NCBI GenBank assembly: GCA_030627065.1
Contig: DAOUSV010000082.1
Span: forward strand, 1-6,545
Origin: Piscirickettsiaceae bacterium
GTDB taxonomy: Bacteria; Pseudomonadota; Gammaproteobacteria; Nitrosococcales; Methylophagaceae
DNA: 6,545 nucleotides
Direction of reading: 5' to 3'
Position 1 is the stretch's first letter, and each line of letters opens with the position of its first letter. Under the pieces are notes generated by a model that was given only the letters and a program-made list of their open reading frames with translations, was not told the origin of the DNA and did no database searches. Of this stretch, positions 5,632-6,545 are shown piece after piece. The position numbers and the translations under genes are program-made.

Positions 5632-6498
5632 GTGACACAAAGCATGACAGCATTCGCTCGCAAAGAAGAGCAAACACAACAAGGTGATTTAACGTGGGAA
5701 ATCCGCAGTGTAAACCACCGTTATCTTGAAACCTCATTACGTTTAGATGAACGTTTTCGCCCACTAGAAATGAAAATAAAGAAACTATTTTCAAGCAAAT
5801 TAGCACGCGGAAAAGTCGATGCCAGCTTACGGTTTAAATCATCTGACAGTCAAAATTCCTCCTTAAATATTGATAAAGCACTGGCTAAATCAGTTGTCGC
5901 ACATTGTGATGAATTAGCGATGCTAACAACACGTCCAGCACCAGTAGATATGATTAAAGTATTGCAATGGCCGGGTGTATTGCAAGCCGACAGCCTAGAT
6001 CAAGAAGCACTCAATACAGCCGTAATAAGTAGTCTTAATGATGCCATCGACGAGCTCATCATCAGCAGAAAAACCGAAGGTGCCGCACTGCAACAAATGA
6101 TCGAACAACGCTGTGTTGAAGTGAATAATATCGCTATTGACGTGCGGAATCGTATGCCCGATATTTTAGAGCAACAACGCACACGTCTCAATGAACGTGT
6201 TGCCGATATGCAAGTCAACCTAGATCCAGAACGCCTAGAACAAGAAATGGTTGTTCTAGCTCAAAAAAGTGATGTTGCAGAAGAGCTAGATAGATTACAA
6301 AGTCATATCGTAGAAGTACAAAATGTACTCCAACGCAATGAACCAACAGGGCGACGTTTAGACTTCTTAATGCAAGAGCTTAATCGTGAAGCCAATACGC
6401 TAGGTTCTAAATCAATTAATACCGAAACGACACGGCATTCAGTAGATCTTAAAGTGTTAATTGAACAAATGAGAGAGCAAATTCAAAATATTGAATGA
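5632..6498 (+). CDS. yicC: YicC family endoribonuclease / RNA turnover protein
   Basis: The 288 residues span the whole YicC family (about 287 in E. coli). The N-terminal YicC domain opens with SMTAFAR at 4-10, then WEIRSVNHRYLE at 22-33, ARGKVDASL at 58-66 and WPGVLQ at 113-118. A long helical middle section (about 125-230) leads to the C-terminal DUF1732 block, whose marks are GRRLDFLMQELNREANTLGSK at 240-260 and LKVLIEQMREQIQNIE at 273-288. Both blocks are almost identical to the family consensus. E. coli YicC promotes decay of the small RNA RyhB, and the Bacillus homologue YloC is an endoribonuclease. The protein is cytoplasmic. The GTG start is favoured over the ATG four codons later by the ribosome site and by the family's usual four residues before MTA. 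It is divergent from rph, another RNA-processing gene; in many proteobacteria gmk follows yicC, but the window ends too soon to see it. Confidence 0.95.
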   Translation: MTQSMTAFARKEEQTQQGDLTWEIRSVNHRYLETSLRLDERFRPLEMKIKKLFSSKLARGKVDASLRFKSSDSQNSSLNIDKALAKSVVAHCDELAMLTTRPAPVDMIKVLQWPGVLQADSLDQEALNTAVISSLNDAIDELIISRKTEGAALQQMIEQRCVEVNNIAIDVRNRMPDILEQQRTRLNERVADMQVNLDPERLEQEMVVLAQKSDVAEELDRLQSHIVEVQNVLQRNEPTGRRLDFLMQELNREANTLGSKSINTETTRHSVDLKVLIEQMREQIQNIE

Positions 6499-6545
6499 TG
6501 TTTCAGCTTGTTTCAGAAAGTTTAAAAGTACTTGAAATCCGCTAG

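Noticed and set aside
5615..5806. Minus-strand 63-codon frame opposite the yicC start
   Set aside because: It overlaps the conserved YicC N-terminus and has no ribosome site or homology that I can see.
6000..6218. Minus-strand 72-codon frame opposite yicC
   Set aside because: It is antisense to the helical middle of YicC, with a Ser/Cys/Arg-rich composition typical of a shadow frame.
6495..6545. Sixteen-codon plus-strand frame whose ATGA overlaps the yicC stop and which ends with TAG at the window edge; two GTTTCAG copies at 6500-6506 and 6510-6516
   Set aside because: It is too short and unlike any leader peptide I know, and an ATGA overlap by chance is easy. The two heptamers 10 bases apart may hint at a site, but there is too little flanking sequence to judge.

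Overview
The window looks like an ordinary chromosomal segment from an AT-rich gammaproteobacterium. RNase PH, RdgB, HemW, SerC and YicC are all full length and have gammaproteobacterial-type sequences. The gene style gives an impression of the Methylophaga/Piscirickettsiaceae area, but that is a guess from memory and nothing here tests it. I see no transposase, phage gene, CRISPR array, tRNA or rRNA, and no convincing rho-independent terminator. Coding density is very high; the longest non-coding stretch is the 97-base divergent region between rph and yicC.

Left part (1-933): a plus-strand pair, made of the last 32 codons of an unidentified gene and, 5 bases later, a four-helix membrane protein that appears to start at TTG. 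This pair runs tail to tail into a minus-strand gene for a small two-helix membrane protein carrying two CPKCNY knuckles (a probable zinc ribbon). That gene lies just downstream of serC (phosphoserine aminotransferase, 956-2038), and a TTTA tetranucleotide tract spans the serC stop codon.

Central part (2093-5534): a tight minus-strand run in the transcribed order rph, rdgB, hemW, a small secreted protein, and a yiiM-type MOSC gene. rph/rdgB overlap by 4 bases (GTGA) and rdgB/hemW by 1 base (TAATG). The next gaps are 37 and 2 bases, so one transcript is likely, starting at a TATAAT promoter upstream of rph. serC probably has its own extended -10 promoter in the 54 bases after the MOSC gene, although read-through is also possible.

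Right part (5632-6498): yicC runs divergently from rph and starts at GTG with a good ribosome site. The 47 bases after it hold no supported gene.

Functionally, the central run joins tRNA 3'-end trimming (Rph), sanitation of the nucleotide pool (RdgB), heme delivery (HemW) and a MOSC protein of the family that detoxifies N-hydroxylated bases. RdgB and YiiM both bear on resistance to 6-N-hydroxylaminopurine in E. coli, which is the most interesting functional link here. I did not find a clear new system. The best leads are the two unrecognised small proteins (zinc-ribbon membrane protein and secreted 96-residue protein), the RdgB/MOSC pairing, and the repeat structures at the serC end and the rph promoter.
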